Assembly: GCF_965363235.1 (NCBI RefSeq)
Contig: NC_134845.1
Span: 29,266,524 to 29,330,523, forward strand
Length of the DNA stretch: 64,000 nucleotides
Reading direction: 5' to 3'
Source: Mytilus galloprovincialis
Taxonomy: Eukaryota; Mollusca; Bivalvia; Mytilida; Mytilidae
Part shown: in pieces, positions 37,400 to 48,420 of the stretch
How the letters are laid out: every line of letters starts with the position of its first letter
Numbering within the stretch: position 1 is the stretch's first letter
Made by a program: the position numbers and the translations under genes
Notes under the pieces: generated by a model
What the model saw: only the letters and a program-made list of their open reading frames with translations
What the model was told of the DNA's origin: nothing
Database searches by the model: none

Positions 37400-37873
37400 T
37401 CTTCAGGATGTATTCTTCTGACTTTTCAGTCTCGTTCAGTCTCCTTGAAATCTCGTTCTTGAAATATTTCCAAAACATGTGATAGAAATAGATAGTTAAA
37501 TTTTACACAAAAAAGCGTCAAAATATGATAAAACTTTCTTATATTAACACCTAAATGTACCTATAGTTTTTGTAAGTAAAATCTATTCAGATTGGTCCAA
37601 TTCATCTTTATAGAAAGTATGAGAAAAAGTTTAATTGTGGAACTGTCATTTTTATCATGATAATAGCCCAAAAATAGGTAAAAATCGATGAAAAATGGGA
37701 AAATCATCAAAATTGGCGTTTTAAAAGGGCCGTAGCAAAAAAAAAAGTGCACCACCATATGATTTTTTCTTCACCAATTATTTTGTTACAGTCTTTATAA
37801 ACCCAAAAATCAGGTTAAGAAAAAAAGTTTAATTCTAGAAATTTTTGGCTCCTCAGAAGTGTACATCCTTAAA
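37400..37873. mobile_element. ~475-bp MITE between LINE pieces
   Basis: Left TTCAGGATGTATTCTTCTGA and right (reverse complement) TTTAAGGATGTACACTTCTG are imperfect terminal inverted repeats. The interior is AT-rich with no protein coding. Position suggests it inserted into or next to the LINE. Confidence 0.5.
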
Positions 37874-38454
37874 TGCGGACAATTGCAGGTAACGATGAGC
37901 TTGTAGGTGAGGTGTTTACTTGTCCTTTATTTGTCGCACATATTTTAGAAACTTTGTTCAACTCGATACTTGTTATCGGAATATATCCAGAAAGTTGTAC
38001 TGAATGTTTAGTTATTCCTGTTCCTAAAAGGGGAGATATTACGAGTCCAATTAATTATACACCTATAATATTAGTAAGCATCCTTTCGAAGTTGTTCACT
38101 AGTATTCTAACTGACCGTTTGTTATCGTGGTCTCAGGACGAAATCATATAATAGACAACACATTTGGATTCCAGCCAGGACGTTCGACTGATGACGCTAT
38201 ATTTACTCTACATGGAATTATTTAACATACTCTTCAGCATAAATGAAAATTATACTGGCTTCGTAGACTTCCAAAGGGCGTTTGATAAAATGGACAGAAG
38301 AATTTTGATTTACAAGCAGATCTGTAGTTAGCAGTAAATTCCATTTATTCATCTGTGTGTTTACGTGTGCGATCTGGTAGAGTACTTTCAGAGTCTTTTG
38401 ATAACCATCTTGGTGTAAAACGAGGAGAGCCCTTATCTTCTTTACTTTATAATG

Positions 38455-39025
38455 TTTAGCACAACTGGCCCAAAGGCCCAAGTGAACTATTTTCATCACT
38501 TGGCGTCCATCGGTCGTCGTCGTTAAATTTTTACATTTTAAACTTCTTATAAACCACTGAATGGAATGGAACCAAACATGGCATGAATATTCCTTATGAG
38601 GTTCTGACAAAGTGTTGTTACTTTGTAGCCGATCCATCATCTGAGATGGCCACCAGCGAGGGACTTAGTTAAAACATCGGACCCTATAGGAAATACATGC
38701 AAATGTTTTCTTTTAAAGAACCACCGAATGGAATGAAGCAAAACATAGCCCCAATGTTCCTTATGAGTTGTTACTATGTAGCCGATCAATCATTCAAGAT
38801 GGCCGCCAACGGGGGAATTAGTTTGAAAAAGGACCCTAAGGGAAATAAATACAAATGTCTCTATTTAGATAACCACTGAATGACACCGTACATGGGATGA
38901 ATGTTCCTTAAGAGATGCTTACCAAGTGTTGTTATTTTGTAGCCAATCCATTATCAAAGATTGCCGCCAGTGGGGGACTTAGTCTAACATAAGACTCTAT
39001 TGGAAACACATACAAATAATCGAAG
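38455..39025. mobile_element. element with three ~160-bp tandem units
   Basis: It starts with ACTGGCCCAAAGGCCCAAGT and CACTTGGCGTCCATCGGTCG, the same end as the element at 30.97 kb, and has about three units (near 38553, 38721, 38872). It interrupts the LINE. The CTCTAGTTTAT end is not found, so the copy is truncated. Confidence 0.7.
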
Positions 39026-39099
39026 TAAACGTTGATTAAACCAAAGTAGTGTTCATAATCAAAAACGTGTAGCACATGTCAACAAGGATTTAGAGCTAC

Positions 39100-39720
39100 A
39101 ATGCAGATCACTTCTAACCTCTCATTAGAACTGTCAGAATAATCTGTCATAGAACTGTTCTAAACTGTTCTAGAACGGTTCTACCCTAGAACTGTTCTAG
39201 GTAAAACTGTCAGGATCAGTTCTAGTCGTAAAACTGACCAAATCAGTTCTTTTCTTAGACTTGTCAACCAAACTGAATAAATGAATAAATCAGTTCTAAC
39301 CGAAGAAATGTCAGCAGAACTGTCTCAAATTTTCTAGTCGTAGAACTGATTAAACCTGTCAGGATTGTAGAACAGTTCTAAATGACGTCGCTATAGTTTG
39401 GGCATGTTAAACAGTGGTGCGATGAGAATCGGTTAATATATATTGTAATCTTTTGACTTATTTAAATTTAAGACAAAGGGTTCTTAAAACTGTTCTATGA
39501 ATAGAACTAACTAAATTAATTCTAACAGTAGAACTGAACAATTCAGTTCTAACAGTAGAACTGAACAATTCAGTTCTAACAGTAGAACTGAACAATTCAG
39601 TTCTAATCGTAGAACTGTTGTAGTCGTAGAACTGTATAAACTGTAAAACTGTTCTAGGGTAGAACTGTCTAAATTAGTTCTAGGCAGAACTGACCAAGTC
39701 AGTTCCAGGTAATAACTGTC
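39100..39720. repeat. array of CAGTTCTA/TAGAACTG hairpin motifs
   Basis: Dozens of AGAACTG and CAGTTCT motifs in alternating orientation. Positions 39520-39600 are three perfect 27-bp units (TTCTAACAGTAGAACTGAAC plus AATTCAG), each able to fold as CAGTTCTA-ACAG-TAGAACTG. The flanks hold degenerate versions. Frames across it are artefacts of the repeat. Confidence 0.85.
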
Positions 39721-39729
39721 TACACGTAC

Positions 39730-41940
39730 ATGTGAACGATTTATAAAAAAATGTTTATGTGCAAAATTCAATTGAAAACTTTTCTCTGAATGAAAATGTT
39801 GAATCTGAACAAGAGCAGACAGTTGATAATGATAACTTTTTAGCCAAAATATTCATAGAGATATTGCTAAAGAGAAATGTTATCTTTGGTAAGACTAGAT
39901 AAGTTCATAAACTAGTATTAGAGAATTCGAGGCGTTGAAAAACAACAAAAACAATCCGCTTAAATAGAGGATTACAAAACCCTTTTTTCAATAAATGATA
40001 GTTCCGTTGGTTTCAAAATTAATCGATTTACTTTTAACTCATATACCTGTTAAAACAGACACATAATAAAATGGCTGTAAAGCATAAAGATTGTCACAGT
40101 CAACTTGATTCACAAGATTTCAAAAAGATAGAAAAAATGGGGTTCCAGAGGAAATTAAGTACAAGAATGAATGTTTTTTTTTTTTTGTATTTATGTACAT
40201 TCAACTTGCTCTAGCTACACTATAACAAACTTTTGAGAGTGATGGTTTTGGCAAAGATGAAGTTTGTCAAATCATGAGAAGATGTTTTAGCCATTTCGAC
40301 TAAAAGACTGACCAAGCAGCCGTATATGTGCCTTCTTTTATTTGGTACGTCGAAAAGTTGCAGGCTTACAAAAAAATGTAACAGGGGTTGACGATAATGT
40401 GCAGTACATGCCAATATCTATCTTTTAAAAAAGACAAGGGTATTTGGCAATGAGCTTGTAATAGCTTTTGAAAAACACAAAGAGCAAAATGAACATCTCT
40501 CTGATCTTTTACCAAAACTAAGTAGGACGAGAACATTCGAAAATAACTATCGTCAAAAGGAGAACAATATGGTACCCATATAGTCTAGTGCACCATCTTG
40601 TGAAATCATTCTGTGTGATTAGGAAAAGGTCTACATCCGACTAGAAATGTGTTATTTCAGGTCAGCAAATTGGTAAATATTGGATAACCGTAAATATATT
40701 TGAATAAGTAAAATGTATATTGTTGTTTCCATATGCATATTGAAATACAAACACATTGAAATGTTTCAATATATACGCTTTTATTTTGAGTTATCTTTCT
40801 TTGAGTAACTTAACAAAAGTATACAAGATATAAATATGCCATTCCCTGTGCTCATTTGTATAAATACATTTAAATGCCAAATACACGTAATATGGCGGAA
40901 TGAACAAGTTTACTATATGGGATAGCTCCCGAAAAAATGCAAGTAAATGTGTTTAAAAGTGTTTGACTTAATATTATTGTTACTGATGGTAAACTTAAAT
41001 GAACTATTAAACGATTGATTTGTTTTTGATAGTCGAAAAGGGAAAATTGCGAATAAATAGGAAAAATATGAAATCCGGTTTGACTAGTACTCAACCTTAC
41101 AAAACAGCTTCCAAGATGGCGACGAATAATTTAAACAATATGAACATATCTTAGGTTTTGACATAAGCCCATAAATGGATCCTAAACTGTCCGTATAAAC
41201 ACAATCAGAAATTTACATGTAGTCCTAATTAGATAAATCAACTTCAACATAATGGTGCTTGCACAGTTCTGCAGGGCTCCCCTAACCAGTTTAACATCCT
41301 GTAAGTTATCAGCAATCAGCACCTGTTAATGTGCAATTTATACCTCCCTTATGATGACGTAAGCGAATGCGCGAAAGGAAACATCTACCTTGAAGGGCTC
41401 TGAGACAAATTTTATCAAAAACAGATTTGTAAGTGTAGCCATGCAAACCGCAAAACTCATCAGATCTTACATATTTATCAATTAATATATGCATTCATTT
41501 ACAAATTTCAACGATGTCCTTTTAAACGTCAAAACACAGTGGGTTGGTTGTCAGGTAATCGTAAACACCTATATATGTTTATCAGTCTTTAAAATTATGA
41601 ATTGAACTCTCAACATTCCTATCCACTTATGAACAGCTACGTCTTCAAACAAAACTCCAACTCCAGTTGGTGCGCATGCCTAAAAGAAACAGACGTGTTA
41701 TGAAGCTCCGATAAAAAATGTGACCTCTTCCATATGTGACTAACATGTTTTAGTACCTTTAGATCAGTGTGTGTATGGTACGGACATCAACTATATAATA
41801 TGAATCACATTGAACTTAAAACTACGATATTTGAACATTTATAATGTTTCAATAGTACAATTCGAGTGCACCTTTCAAAAGTAAACAAACAAACATTCTG
41901 TTTCGTACCTAGCAGTGAATAAGCATATCTAGGACTTGCT
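39730..41940. other. spacer without recognisable features
   Basis: No gene or repeat supported. Some short frames exist on the minus strand near 41.3-41.5 and 40.9-41.1 kb, without domain similarity that I can see. Confidence 0.4.
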
Positions 41941-42429
41941 TTGAAAAAAGTAAAATCACAAAAATACTGAACTCAGAGGAAAATCAATTCGGAAAGTCAA
42001 TAATAACATGGCAAAATCAAATAACAAAACGCATCAAAAACGAATGGACAAGAACTGTCATATTCCTGACTTGGTACAGGCATTTTCAAATGTAGAAAAT
42101 GGTGGATTGAACCTGGTTTTATAGCTAGCTAAACCTCTCACTTGTATGACAGTCGCATCAAATTCCATTATATTGTCACCGATGCGTGAACAAAACAAAC
42201 AGACACAATAGGTAAAAATGTAAAAAATAGGGATACAGCAGTCAACATTGTGTTATCATCTTAATCAATATAAAAACAACAAATATAACGAAGAAGCACA
42301 AAAAGGCATACATCAAATTAACATCCTCATTTTGATTATATTATATGGTTTTATTTGTCTATGTAAAATGCACCCATCAAGGAAGGAGGGTTTTGAGTAC
42401 TGATGTAAAATTGCGCGTTTGAAATTCGC

Positions 42430-42830
42430 ACGGGTAGACATGAAATAATTTTGTCATTCAAAGTATGACGGGATGCATAAATACAGTCACGCAAAATAGA
42501 TATAACAAAAACTGACTTAACAGTTAAAGTAATAATAATAAATATAATAATAGTGTGGTTCAAAGTATGACGGGATACATAAGTACAGAGTCACGTCAAA
42601 TGTATATCACAAAAAAGTGGGTTAACAGTAAAAAAAGTAATATTAATAAATAAAATAATTTTGTCATTCAAAGTATGACAAGATACATAGGTACAAAGTC
42701 ACATCATAAAATAATTTTGTCGTTCAAAGTATGATGGGATACATAATCACAGAGATACGTCAATAGGATATCTCAAAAAACAAACAGACTTAACAGTAAA
42801 AGTAATATTAATAAAGACAAATAAAAATAT
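42430..42830 (-). repeat. tandem ~100-bp repeats in the Penelope-like 3' UTR
   Basis: About four imperfect units built on TTCAAAGTATGACGGGATAC, ACAGAGTCACGTCAAAT and CTTAACAGTAAAAGTAATAT. The unit nearest the RT stop spans the end of the ORF. Confidence 0.75.
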
Positions 42831-44847
42831 TTATCAACAAGTTCTGGGTACCTTCCGATGAACTTTTTTAGAAAAAGGACGAGACGTTCTTTGACATACC
42901 CCTGGTTTATCAACTTTCTGCTCAGACACTGGTGACGTTTTACAAAGTCTGAGTAGGAGCTGCAAGCTCTTGAATACCGAATAAGTTGGGAAATGTATAT
43001 TCCATATGCAGGTGAATTTGGTATATTGCTACTAAGGTGGGGGAAATTGATAATGTCAAAATCAAAATCGTCTCGTTGGTCATAGATTCTAGTACTAAGA
43101 TGGCTGTGTATGTCAAATTCGAGGTATAAGTCTAAAAATGAGGCGGAGGAGGCGGAGGAAGCCGTGTCTGTTGTCTCTTTAATTTCTAGTTCTGGTGGAT
43201 ATATTAATGGAACCCAATGAGAAAAGTTCGGATTGTTAATGGAAAGAACATCATCAATATATCTGAAAGTGAAATTAAATAACCTGGCTTCTTTGATCTT
43301 CTTGTTTTTGACAAGTGTCTGAAGGAACTCCGATTCATATGAAAATAAGAAGAGGTCAGTAAGGAGAGGCGCGCAGTTCGTTCCCATAGGAATGCCGACA
43401 ATTTGTTGAAAAAGTCTACCTCCAAACTCAACAAATATGTTGTCGATAAGAAACTCCAGCATACTGACCACTTGTTCTTTTGTGTAGCATGTTTTACCTT
43501 TTTGTTTGTCACTATTAACGAAATATGCCTTATGAAATCCCAAAGTAATAAATTTATAGCGTATGCTACCATTTTTATGTTGAAAGGCATTGTGGATTAT
43601 TTCTTTTAGGCGTTTTTTCAATTTCACATGGGGAATGGTGGTATACAGGGTTGAAAAATCAAAAGTTTTGATAGAACTAATTTCAGAAAAAGACCGAGAT
43701 TTAAAATTGTCTAGAAGTTCTAATTTTTAAGAATCCACATATGGTCAATACCACTACGCGAGTAAACAGTTCCACAGTATTTCTGAAGTCCCTCTTTCAC
43801 TGCGGATAGACTTTTAGTCAATCTAATGGACAATTCTTTAGTGGAACATGAAGATGAGCCAGCAATATACCGTTGTTTGTACGGAATTTTATGAAGTTTT
43901 GGTATCCAATACAAACAAGGTAAGTCCTCCGATTTGGTGTTCAATGTAATGGTTATTGAAGCCATGAAGGACTTATGATTTGCTAAAATCTCATCCTTGT
44001 CAAATGATATGTCTTTGTATGTGGGATTACCTGAGTGTTCCTTTATACCCAATTCTTTTACAAGACATTCGTAGTAATGCGATTTACATACAAAGACAAT
44101 ATTATTTGAAGCTTTGTCCGCAGGAACAACAACATACTTATCATGAAGAGATGATAGACATTTCATGCCCTTTTTGTCTCTGAAAACGGACTTTAGTCGA
44201 TCGTTCACACAGTTTTTCAACTTGCGAATGCGACGTTTTATCAGAGACCTGATAGTTTTAACCCATTCTGACAAAGTGTCCAGTTCAACTTCTTCTCGCT
44301 TAGCCCATGCTCTGGCGTAGTCCTCAATGGAATCCATAATTATTTTGAAGTTATGGTTCCAATTGATGTGTTGGGGTTCTCTAAACTTAGGACCATGAGA
44401 AATCACCTTTCGGAGATTTTCATGTTGAATTATGTTTAGATCTCCAGTTATAACATGACCAGAGGGGCTGTAATTATAAGGCGAGTGGGAACAGTCACAT
44501 TTCGGAGGGTTTTTTAAGTATTGTTTTAAGTCAAGGTCCTGCAATGCTTGTTTATAGTTAAATATTTTAGGTGCAATGGTTTTGGTGTAACTGTAGGATA
44601 CAATAGGAACAGATTGATTTTGAAAATAAATAGGAATTTTAGATGTTACCTCCTTGTGATGTAGAACGTTGCCGATGTTGATTGCATCAATTCCTCTATT
44701 GGCAAAATCAACAGGAAGGAATTTCCTCTTTTCCTCATGTAAAGGTTCCGATCTTACTGGTTTGAAAAGACGGAAAAGAGTTACATCACAAATAATACTG
44801 TCTGTATATTGCAGAAAATATATTGGTGCCTCCTTTGTCAAGTGCAT
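42773..44847 (-). pseudogene. Penelope-like reverse transcriptase segment
   Basis: The upstream frame (44847-43720) carries WIPKLHKIPYKQRYIAGSSS, the fingers of the RT. The downstream frame (43627-42773) carries FQQIVGIPMGTNCAPLLTDL and the catalytic FRYIDDVLSI, then SYLDL-type and thumb regions with YISQLIRYSRACSSYSDFVK. The YIDD box with a preceding GIPMGTNCAPL block is diagnostic of Penelope-like RTs. The two frames are separated by a short frame break between 43720 and 43627. Confidence 0.85.
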
Positions 44848-45406
44848 AATCTCTCAAACGTTTTAGAAAATTAACTGGCAGTGATAAGAGAATAGTTCTT
44901 ATGTAATGTAACCCTAGTGGATGATGAAGATGTGAAAGAAGGTCATCAAAGCTCCCAGAGGGTGATCTAGATTTGGAAGACTTTTTTACAGTAGGCCGAT
45001 GGTAATGTTTTTGCCCATGACTACGTTGTTGTCGTAAGGTAGTATTAAATAAACTCATTACATTAACATCACTGCAGGCAGGACTTGACAAATTTCCTGC
45101 TCCTTTAATATTGTCATTGCAACCATATGGCATTGCAGTCCCTAACTCCCTTATCCAGAAATTTTCTCTATCTTTGCGGAAAGGAGTACTTAGTACAGGG
45201 CTATTTGTGTGGTGATAAATTTTCTCAATGATGCGTACTTTCATAGATAAAGAAGGATCATGGTCCGGTTGATTAAAATGGTTATAAAGAACCCTAGATT
45301 GAGGATCTTTATTATCAGACCGGTGTTGATTCATTCTTTTACGCAAAGTTTGACGAGTTTCACCAACATAAAGTAATCCACACAAAGTACATTCGATTCC
45401 GTACAC
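44786..45406 (-). pseudogene. Penelope-like GIY-YIG endonuclease segment
   Basis: YGIECTLCGLLYVGETRQTL holds the GIY and YIG-equivalent (YVG) motifs with two cysteines (C-x-x-C) directly between them. Downstream are RKRMNQHRSD, further histidines (YNHF, PDHDP), and the catalytic glutamate region ENFWIRELGTAMPYGCND. Cysteines between GIY and YIG followed by histidines fit the CCHH zinc-finger version reported for Naiad-type elements. Confidence 0.8.
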
Positions 45407-45834
45407 GACATTGTCCGTGGAACAGTCCAGATGCTCGAAAGATTTGTATAATATGTTTTAGATGTTAAATTACTAGTGAAATCAGGAGTCGTGATTAACA
45501 TATCACTTGTCTTGCATGTGCTCCTTTTTCCTTTTTTATGTTTACAAGAAGAAATGATAGGTGTTGATTCACTTGTAGCAGGTGTCTTTAAACAGTCGAA
45601 AATATTGACACAACATGGCTTTAATTTATGAAAGGTATCTGAATTTTTGAAATAGTAATTACATTCTGGCTGAACATATGTCAAATCAGGGGTATACCGG
45701 AGGATATTTCGTGGAACACACAAATCAAATGCTACAGTGTTCCGTGCAGCAAAAGAGGACCTTGGTAACCCGGGCGACGTCCCAGCCGGTTTGTTCTTCG
45801 TATTATTTGTATTCATCATGCATAAAGCTACCAA
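45331..45834 (-). pseudogene. Penelope-like N-terminal region
   Basis: This frame has several cysteine pairs and basic stretches (CKHKKGKRSTCK) and runs into the start of the endonuclease, where the frame then changes. The family's first ORF part often carries such basic regions. The start at 45834 is the first ATG after the leader; an ATG a few codons inside is equally possible. Confidence 0.6.
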
Positions 45835-45914
45835 GTTAATGATGCCCTCGAGGAATAATTCACCAACAGTAAAGTTTCTTCTGTGAAGAAACTTGACATC
45901 GACTTGGTTGTAGT

Positions 45915-46049
45915 AAAAAGTAAAATCACAAAAATACTGAACTCAGAGGAAAATCAATTCGGAAAGTCTGATAATAACATGGCAAAATCAAATAACAAAA
46001 CGCATCAAAAACGAATGGACAAGAACTGTCATATTTCTGACTTGGTACA
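45915..46049 (-). repeat. tail of an upstream tandem Penelope-like unit (pseudo-LTR)
   Basis: This 135-bp stretch is nearly identical (about three differences) to 41945-42078, the 3' end of the unit just described, and in the same orientation. It stops at the same terminal GATTTTACTTTTT and is followed at once by the leader of the full unit. The simplest reading is a partial head-to-tail dimer, which produces the pseudo-LTRs typical of Penelope-like elements. Confidence 0.8.
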
Positions 46050-46057
46050 CGAGTTTC

Positions 46058-46265
46058 TAGACTTTAGTATTACCGCAAAAGCAGTAACTATGCCAACAAA
46101 CAAATGTGTAGGTATGGTTACAGCTAAGGATGGCATTTCATATGACATCTATAAAGAACTATTTGATTCACTTGTTGAATATGGTGCCGCGATTTTAGGC
46201 TGCGAGAATTTCTCATTTATTAATGCGATTCAGATGAAGACCAAGCGTCGCTACATGTTTAAAGT
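46058..46265 (+). mobile_element. LINE ORF2 C-terminal fragment
   Basis: It encodes ...GISYDIYKELFDSLVEYGAA then ILGCENFSFINAIQMKTKRR, which resembles the region after the RT in LINE ORF2 (YxxLFDSLVxPxxxYGxExWG...INxxQ). The open frame from 45883 to 46299 that contains it is a chimera of Penelope-like tail, this fragment and a family A start, not a gene. Confidence 0.6.
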
Positions 46266-46266
46266 A

Positions 46267-46366
46267 TATGTCCTAAGTCAGGAATTTGATATAAAGTAGT
46301 TGTCGTTTGTTTATGTAATTTATGCGTGTTTCTCGTTTCTCGTTTTTTTTTATATAGATTAGATAA
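46267..46366 (+). repeat. family A 5' part
   Basis: CCTAAGTCAGGAATTTGATA followed by GTTGTCGTTTGTTTATGTAA and TTTCTCGTTT is the beginning of the family. The copy stops where family B starts. Confidence 0.6.
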
Positions 46367-46840
46367 AGGCAACAGTAGTATACCGATGTTCAAAACTCAT
46401 AAATCGATAGAAAAAAATAATCCGGGTCACAAACCGAAACCGAGGGAAACGCATTAAATATAAGAGAATGACAACACAACATTAAAATGTAACACACACA
46501 GAAACGAACTAAGCATTAGACAAAATCCGATGAGAATAACAAATATAACATCGAAACTAAATACAGGAATAGGAATTTGGGATAGAAAAGAACCGTAACA
46601 TGTCTTATAATTATGTGAATACACACTCAAATCTAAGAGGAAACAAACCATCAAAAGAAACACAACGTTAAAATGTAACACACATAGGAACGAACTATAA
46701 TACAACAATGACCATATTCCTGGCTTGGTACAGGACATTTTTTAAACGAAAAAAAATGGTGGGTTGAACCTGGTTTTGTGGCATGCCAAACCTCCCTCTT
46801 TTATGGCCATGTTAAATATAACATTAAAATGACAACACAA
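46365..46840 (+). repeat. family B copy
   Basis: AAAGGCAACAGTAGTATACC, AATAATCCGGGTCACAAACC and, further on, TGGCTTGGTACAGGACATTT and GGTGGGTTGAACCTGGTTTT. An internal stretch containing AAAATGTAACACACA is present twice (46480 and 46670). Confidence 0.65.
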
Positions 46841-46914
46841 CAATACAGACTACAATACAAATAAATAGGAGAACACAATTGACAAAGAAACAAAAGGCAC
46901 CAGGTTTAAAATTG

Positions 46915-47055
46915 TATACGTCAGAGGTGCGTTTTGTCCACACAAGACTTACTAGTGACGCCCAGATACAAAAGTTTGAAAGCTAAAACAAGTACAAAAT
47001 TGAACAGCATCGAGTACCAAAGATTCAAAAAAGTTGTGCCAAAAATGGCCAGGGT
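46915..47055 (-). repeat. family E copy
   Basis: Reversed and diverged family E: GACTTACTAGTGACGC and AAAGTTGTGCC match the CGTCACTGATGAGTC and GGCACAACTTTT parts of other copies. Confidence 0.5.
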
Positions 47056-47103
47056 TTACTGTCAGGTACCAGAACATCCCTATTATTTAGAATAATTTGT
47101 ACT

Positions 47104-47305
47104 TTTGCAAACAGTAGTTGGTTTCCCCGTTTGAATGAATTTACACTAGCAATTTTGGAGCCCTTTATAGCTTTTTATTCGGTGTAAGCCAAGGCTCCGT
47201 GTTGAAGGCCGTACATTCACCTATAATGGTTTACTTTTATAAATTGTTATTTGGATGGAGAGTTGTCTCTTTGGCACTCACACCACATCTTCCTATATCT
47301 ATATA
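47104..47305 (+). repeat. family A copy
   Basis: GGTTTCCCCGTTTGAATGAA, AAGGCTCCGTGTTGAAGGCC, GGAGAGTTGTCTCTTTGGCA and CACATCTTCCTATATCTATA mark the 3' two thirds of the family. Confidence 0.7.
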
Positions 47306-47695
47306 ACAACTTTGCTAGAAATGTGGCGTAAGGAGACGGTGATCGAGAACATATTCCTGAATTTCACAGAGTCCGTTCCACAATGACGGACATAGTCGGA
47401 AGATAGATTTTTGTTGTATAAAAACAACGATTTTGGTGTTCTGGTATATTTAATTAATGAAAACTTGATAAATCTTAGACAATGTACAGAAATATATTGC
47501 GACGGGACCTTCAGAACTTGTCCCAGGCCGTATTCACTATATTTTACCATTCATGGCCGTTATCAAAAAAATGTACCCATTTTTTTACTATTTTATTTAT
47601 TGTGTCTGTTTAGTTAACGCATCAATGTAAATATAACGGAATTTGATGAGACTGTCATCAAAGTGAGAGGATTAGAGCTATAAATCCAGGGTTAA

Positions 47696-47862
47696 TCCAC
47701 CATTTTCTGTATTTGAAAATGCCTGTACCAAGTCAGGAATATAACAGTTCTTGTCCTTTCGTTTTTGATGCGTTTTGTTCTTTGATCTTGCCATGTGATT
47801 ATGGACTTTCCGAAATGATTTTCCTTTAAGTTCAGTATTTTTGTGATTTTACTTTTTGTTAA
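47696..47862 (+). mobile_element. Penelope-like 3' end only
   Basis: It matches the 3' terminal region of the 41.9-kb unit in the opposite orientation (GTACCAAGTCAGGAATATAA, TTTTTGATGCGTTTTGTTC) and ends at the same GATTTTACTTTTT. Only the last ~165 bp of the element is present, a severely 5'-truncated copy. Confidence 0.65.
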
Positions 47863-47939
47863 TGTATGATCGCAATATTGGTGGCTATAGACATATTTTA
47901 CAAACAATGAAGGTCAAATTTCGACAAATCATACGGCAC

Positions 47940-48420
47940 AGGTGGCGCCCATGAAAAGTCATCTGTGATTTTGAACTCGCTTTGAACCGCTGAGTTAATT
48001 GAGACCAAACGATATCCGACCAAGATGTCAGACACAGCTGAACTTAGCTAAACATAGGATCCGATGGAAAATTCCATAAAGATATTCTTGTCTAGAACCA
48101 GTTTGCCAATTGGGACGAAACCTTGGTTGAATTGTCCTCCTTAGGTGGTCCCTTCAAAAAATATTTCCAACATCCTCAACCTGCGAACAAGATAGCCGCC
48201 ACAATCAAACTTGGTTTAACATCGGACCTATGAGAAATTCACTTACATATTTTATTGTCTGAAACAACTAAGCAAAATGGAACCATACTTTACAGCAATG
48301 GTCCTCGGGTGGTCCTGTTTCAAAAATGAGTCCAATGATCGGGACCGCCGACCAAGATGGCTGCACAGTGAACTTAGTAATATTGGATCTTTTAGGAAAC
48401 AACTAAGATTTTGTGGTCTG
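47940..48420. repeat. three diverged ~163-bp tandem units
   Basis: CCAAGATGTCAGACACAGCT (48030), ACAAGATAGCCGCCACAATC (48190) and CCAAGATGGCTGCACAGTGA (48353) recur with a ~163-bp spacing. The intervening text is related to the units at 31 and 38.6 kb. Old copy of the same family. Confidence 0.6.

Larger units (their letters stand above)
37120..38455 (+). mobile_element. LINE fragment in pieces
   Basis: A first piece near 37180-37240 encodes KTNPKKFWLTLKQNKNKHIK, typical of the linker between endonuclease and reverse transcriptase in LINE ORF2. After an interruption, 37900-38455 encodes LFNSILVIGIYPES...VIPVPKRGD, then ...SILSKLFTSILTDRLL. In a shifted frame after 38151 it encodes FGFQPGRSTDDAIFTLHGII, then GFVDFQRAFDK with the RT catalytic aspartate of motif A. 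It is cut at the 3' side by the tandem-unit element at 38.45 kb. Frameshifted and truncated; not functional. Confidence 0.8.
41945..45914 (-). mobile_element. Penelope-like element unit with N-terminal GIY-YIG
   Basis: On the minus strand the unit runs from 45914 to 41945, about 3.97 kb. A leader is followed by coding sequence: an N-terminal part (45834-45400), a GIY-YIG endonuclease (45406-44800) and a long linker leading into the reverse transcriptase (44847-42773). A 3' untranslated region follows. Having the endonuclease before the RT is the permuted order described for Naiad/Chlamys-type Penelope-like elements, unlike canonical Penelope with GIY-YIG at the C-terminus. The coding sequence lies in four overlapping or adjacent frames, so it has about three frameshifts and is not active as it stands. 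The 3' end at 41945 coincides with the terminus of other copies here. Confidence 0.85.

Noticed and set aside
38218-38640. 140-codon minus-strand frame
   Set aside because: Antisense to LINE and tandem-unit repeat sequence; no recognisable domain.
39511-39771. 86-codon minus-strand frame with ELNCSVLLL repeats
   Set aside because: It reads the CAGTTCT array; no gene features.
45883-46299. 138-codon open frame as a new gene
   Set aside because: It is a chance fusion of a Penelope-like tail (reverse strand), a LINE C-terminal fragment and the start of a family A repeat.
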